Shown here: one piece after another, positions 6,230 to 7,878 of the stretch
How the letters are laid out: every line of letters begins with the position of its first letter
Position numbering within the stretch: the stretch's first letter is position 1
Assembly: GCA_946188175.1 (NCBI GenBank)
Contig: CAMHUJ010000064.1
Coordinates: 1 to 7,878 of the forward strand
Direction of reading: 5' to 3'
Source: an uncultured Ruminococcus sp.
Lineage (GTDB): Bacteria > Bacillota > Clostridia > Oscillospirales > Ruminococcaceae
Length of the DNA: 7,878 nt
Notes under the pieces: model-generated
The model's input: only the letters and a program-made list of their open reading frames with translations
Database searches by the model: none
What the model was told of the DNA's origin: nothing
Position numbers and translations under genes: made by a program

Positions 6230-7240
6230 TCAGTAGAGGCTGCCGGAATTGACAACCGGCTGTGCATCATGATTGCCGCAGAGCACGACGAGCAGGTTGG
6301 AGACCATTGCCGCCTTGCGCTCCTCGTCCAGCTCGACCGTTTTGTTCTCGCTCAGACGTTCAAGCGCCATTTCCACCATGCCGACTGCGCCGTCTACGAT
6401 CATCTTGCGCGCATCAATGATTGCGGAAGCCTGCTGACGCTGGAGCATCACGGCTGCGATCTCCGGTGCATATGCAAGATAGGTAATGCGTGCTTCGATG
6501 ATCTCGATGCCTGCGTTTTCGACCTTCTGCTGAATCTCATCGCGGATTCTTGCCGCAACGACCTCGCTCGAGCCGCGGAGCGAGCCCTCGTCCGCAATGC
6601 CGTCGCCGGTCGTATCGACATTCGGTGCGACGTCATAAGGATAGAGCCGGACGATATTGCGCAGCGCGGTATCGCATTGCAGCGAGAGATATTCCTTGTA
6701 GTTTTCGACATTGAACACCGCCTGTGCCGTATCGACAACGCGCCAGATGACCGCAATGCCGATCTCGACCGGATTGCCGAGGCAGTCGTTGATCTTCTGC
6801 CGGTTATTGTTCAGTGTCATCATTTTCAGAGAGATTTTCTTGGTCGGCATCTCCATGGAAATATTTGTCGTGACGCCGTCCGGTGCAACATCGCCGCTCT
6901 GACGGAGCTTGGTCGAAGCAGCCGGATTGAAGGCGGTGCAGAAGGGATTGACCCAGTAGAAGCCGTCACCCTTGAGCGTACCGACGTACTTGCCGAAGAG
7001 GGTCAGGACGAGCGCTTCCTGCGGCTTGAGGATGCGCAGACCGAGCATCGGGAGCCAGCCGAGGCTCATCCAGATGATACCGATGATGAAGGCAGTCAGG
7101 CGGAGCCCTGCGATTTGTCCTTCCGAATCGAAGCCCGTGACGCCGTAGACGAATACCCCGACACCTGCGAGATAGAGCAGGAGGAAGAGCAGGAGCATTG
7201 CCATGCCGTTTTTCTTTTGTGTCAAAATTTTTTCTTTCAT
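6230..7240 (-). CDS. SPFH / Band 7 domain membrane protein
   Basis: A 336-residue membrane protein of the stomatin-prohibitin-flotillin superfamily. It has two N-terminal hydrophobic segments (about 13-34 and 46-68), then an SPFH domain starting at LKPQEALVLTLFGKYVG (71-87) and running to about 260, and a helical C-terminal part with RQQASAIIDARKMIVDGAV (268-286), typical of the oligomerising region. It ends in a conserved-looking DAQPVVNSGSLY (325-336). A loop at 209-218, DTTGDGIADE, resembles a calcium-binding loop. Proteins of this kind form membrane-bound rings and are linked to membrane microdomains and protease control; the role of this subgroup is unknown to me. The start at 7240 is preferred over 7270 because AAAGGA stands 7 bases upstream and the leader hairpin occupies the sequence before it. 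It forms an operon with the RHH gene. Confidence 0.92.
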   Translation of the reverse strand: MKEKILTQKKNGMAMLLLFLLLYLAGVGVFVYGVTGFDSEGQIAGLRLTAFIIGIIWMSLGWLPMLGLRILKPQEALVLTLFGKYVGTLKGDGFYWVNPFCTAFNPAASTKLRQSGDVAPDGVTTNISMEMPTKKISLKMMTLNNNRQKINDCLGNPVEIGIAVIWRVVDTAQAVFNVENYKEYLSLQCDTALRNIVRLYPYDVAPNVDTTGDGIADEGSLRGSSEVVAARIRDEIQQKVENAGIEIIEARITYLAYAPEIAAVMLQRQQASAIIDARKMIVDGAVGMVEMALERLSENKTVELDEERKAAMVSNLLVVLCGNHDAQPVVNSGSLY

Positions 7241-7255
7241 AATTCTATCCTTTCC

Positions 7256-7272
7256 GGATGTGTTGCACATCC
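7256..7272 (-). other. Leader hairpin next to the SPFH Shine-Dalgarno
   Basis: A perfect 7-bp inverted repeat GGATGTG-CAA-CACATCC on the minus strand, extendable by two U-G pairs. Its 3' edge (7256) lies two bases before the AAAGGA ribosome site (7248-7253), and it starts about 7 bases after the predicted transcription start. There is no U-tract, so it is not a terminator. It may tune mRNA stability or ribosome access, or be a DNA palindrome bound by a regulator. Confidence 0.6.
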
Positions 7273-7275
7273 AAT

Positions 7276-7294
7276 TGATATCATTATGATATCA
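7276..7294. promoter_or_regulatory. Tandem palindromic operator, 2 x TGATATCA
   Basis: Two perfect copies of the self-complementary octamer TGATATCA (7276-7283 and 7287-7294) are separated by TTA, so their centres are 11 bp apart, about one helical turn. The right copy coincides with the extended -10 of the SPFH promoter and the left copy with the predicted start site. Tandem 8-bp palindromes are the hallmark of ribbon-helix-helix repressors (MetJ boxes are the classic case), and this operon encodes one. Binding by the RHH protein is inferred. Confidence 0.7.
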
Positions 7295-7314
7295 CAAATA
7301 TATTGTTTTGTCAA
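7286..7314 (-). promoter_or_regulatory. Strong predicted sigma-A promoter of the SPFH-RHH operon
   Basis: A perfect TTGACA (7309-7314), a 17-base spacer and TATCAT (7286-7291) with a TG extension (TGA-TATCAT) on the minus strand. Transcription should begin near 7279, giving a leader of about 39 bases. Upstream lies an AT-rich tract with the perfect palindrome TATAAATATTTATA (7322-7335), which could act as an UP element. An inverted repeat ATATTG/CAATAT (7300-7317) spans the -35 box. Confidence 0.85.
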
Positions 7315-7400
7315 TATCTCGTATAAATATTTATATTTTAACATTGTCGCAGCGAATACCGCAATTCCGGCTTTTCTTTCTACTAATATAGTATTACGGC

Positions 7401-7429
7401 TTGCATTGCGGGGCGAATTGTTGTATAAT
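7401..7429 (+). promoter_or_regulatory. Predicted promoter for the plus-strand gene at 7463
   Basis: TTGCAT (7401-7406), a 17-base spacer and a consensus TATAAT (7424-7429). Transcription would start near 7436, giving a leader of about 27 bases with AAAGGAG 9 bases before the ATG. An imperfect palindrome TACTA-ATA-TAGTA (7381-7393) lies just upstream of the -35 box. Confidence 0.65.
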
Positions 7430-7462
7430 AAGGAAGATATGATCTGAAAGGAGTTCTGCACC

Positions 7463-7878
7463 ATGAAAGTCAATTATCAGAATGAGATCGAATCCTGCAT
7501 CCGCAGGGGTATCACGACCTATGAGGGCAATGCGGAGATCTGGTTTGTCAAGGTCTGGGAATTGCTGGAACGTGACGGGCTGACTTCCTATGATACGATT
7601 CCGGAGAAAATGCAGGTCTATTCGCTGGCGGCAGGCATGTGTACGGTTTATCTGGAAGTGACCGCGCGGCTTCTGGAATATGATTACGCCGATGATCTCT
7701 TTCTTGTGCCGGAGCCGGAACAGTTTGCGGAAATCAGCTCGGATGAGGCGCAGGAGATTCTGCGCGATTTTATCGCAAAGGCAGTCTGCAATGACAAAGG
7801 CATGGAGACCGTTCTGGATGTTCTGGACCGGCATCTCGGCGTCAGCCGGACATTTGCGGCGATTTACTATTGTCTGAA
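7463..7878 (+). CDS. Unrecognised protein, N-terminal 138 codons (runs off the window)
   Basis: An open frame from the ATG at 7463 to the end of the window with no stop, beginning MKVNYQNEIESCIRRGITTY. It has a good AAAGGAG ribosome site and a consensus -10 box upstream, and it lies divergently from the SPFH operon. The visible part has no signal peptide or membrane segment. It is acidic and looks mainly helical, with amphipathic stretches around residues 25-40 (AEIWFVKVWELLERDG) and 50-75, and an acidic linker near 82-97. I do not recognise a family. The divergent promoters might share regulation with the SPFH operon, but nothing else ties them together. Confidence 0.78.
   Translation, partial: MKVNYQNEIESCIRRGITTYEGNAEIWFVKVWELLERDGLTSYDTIPEKMQVYSLAAGMCTVYLEVTARLLEYDYADDLFLVPEPEQFAEISSDEAQEILRDFIAKAVCNDKGMETVLDVLDRHLGVSRTFAAIYYCL

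Noticed and set aside
6269..7447. A 392-codon open frame on the plus strand, antisense to the whole SPFH gene
   Set aside because: Its codons are exactly register-aligned with the SPFH codons. A stop here would need TTA, CTA or TCA in the SPFH gene, codons this GC-biased genome uses little. It has no ribosome site and no recognisable protein features.
7394..7834. A 146-codon minus-strand open frame
   Set aside because: Codon-aligned antisense of the plus-strand gene starting at 7463, which has the promoter and ribosome site.

Overview
The window looks like a chromosomal segment of a Gram-positive gut anaerobe of the Ruminococcus / Oscillospiraceae type. The reasons are a dockerin-bearing secreted protein, threonine-rich low-complexity linkers in two different exported proteins, clostridial-type lipoprotein signals, strong AGGAGG-type ribosome binding sites, and a UPF0237 ACT / UPF0210 PFL-like gene pair. 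The genus call is an inference from these traits, not from a search.

Layout. (1) Positions 1-3420, minus strand, read right to left: an ACT-domain protein (89 aa), a DUF711/UPF0210 PFL-like protein (452 aa), a small unrecognised protein (100 aa), a family 3 glycoside hydrolase lipoprotein of the beta-N-acetylhexosaminidase type (403 aa), and the start of a second lipoprotein that leaves the window. The gaps are 15, 43 and 58 bases, then a 4-base ATGA overlap, with no convincing terminator between them, so these may form one transcript. (2) Positions 3421-3912: a 492-base non-coding stretch. It holds two near-duplicate minus-strand promoter modules and a ~187-bp imperfect inverted-repeat element that looks like a decayed MITE. 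(3) Positions 3913-5967, plus strand: a 684-aa secreted protein with a C39/papain-like cysteine peptidase domain, Ig-like regions, a Listeria-Bacteroides (InlB-B-like) repeat, a type I dockerin and an unusual 109-residue Thr/Ala-rich tail encoded by simple and 30-bp tandem repeats. (4) A strong bidirectional terminator (5974-6004) separates it from a minus-strand two-gene operon: an SPFH/Band 7 membrane protein (336 aa) followed two bases later by an Arc-like ribbon-helix-helix protein (68 aa). (5) A divergent regulatory region (7241-7462) and the start of an unrecognised plus-strand gene (7463 to the window end).

The most interesting signal is at the SPFH operon promoter. Two perfect copies of the 8-bp palindrome TGATATCA lie exactly 11 bp apart, one over the extended -10 element and one over the predicted transcription start. 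This is the arrangement expected for a ribbon-helix-helix repressor, and such a protein is encoded as the second gene of the same operon. The SPFH leader also carries a perfect 7-bp hairpin two bases upstream of the Shine-Dalgarno sequence. Together these suggest an autoregulated SPFH-RHH membrane module whose function is not known to me.

All calls come from reading the sequence; no database search was run.
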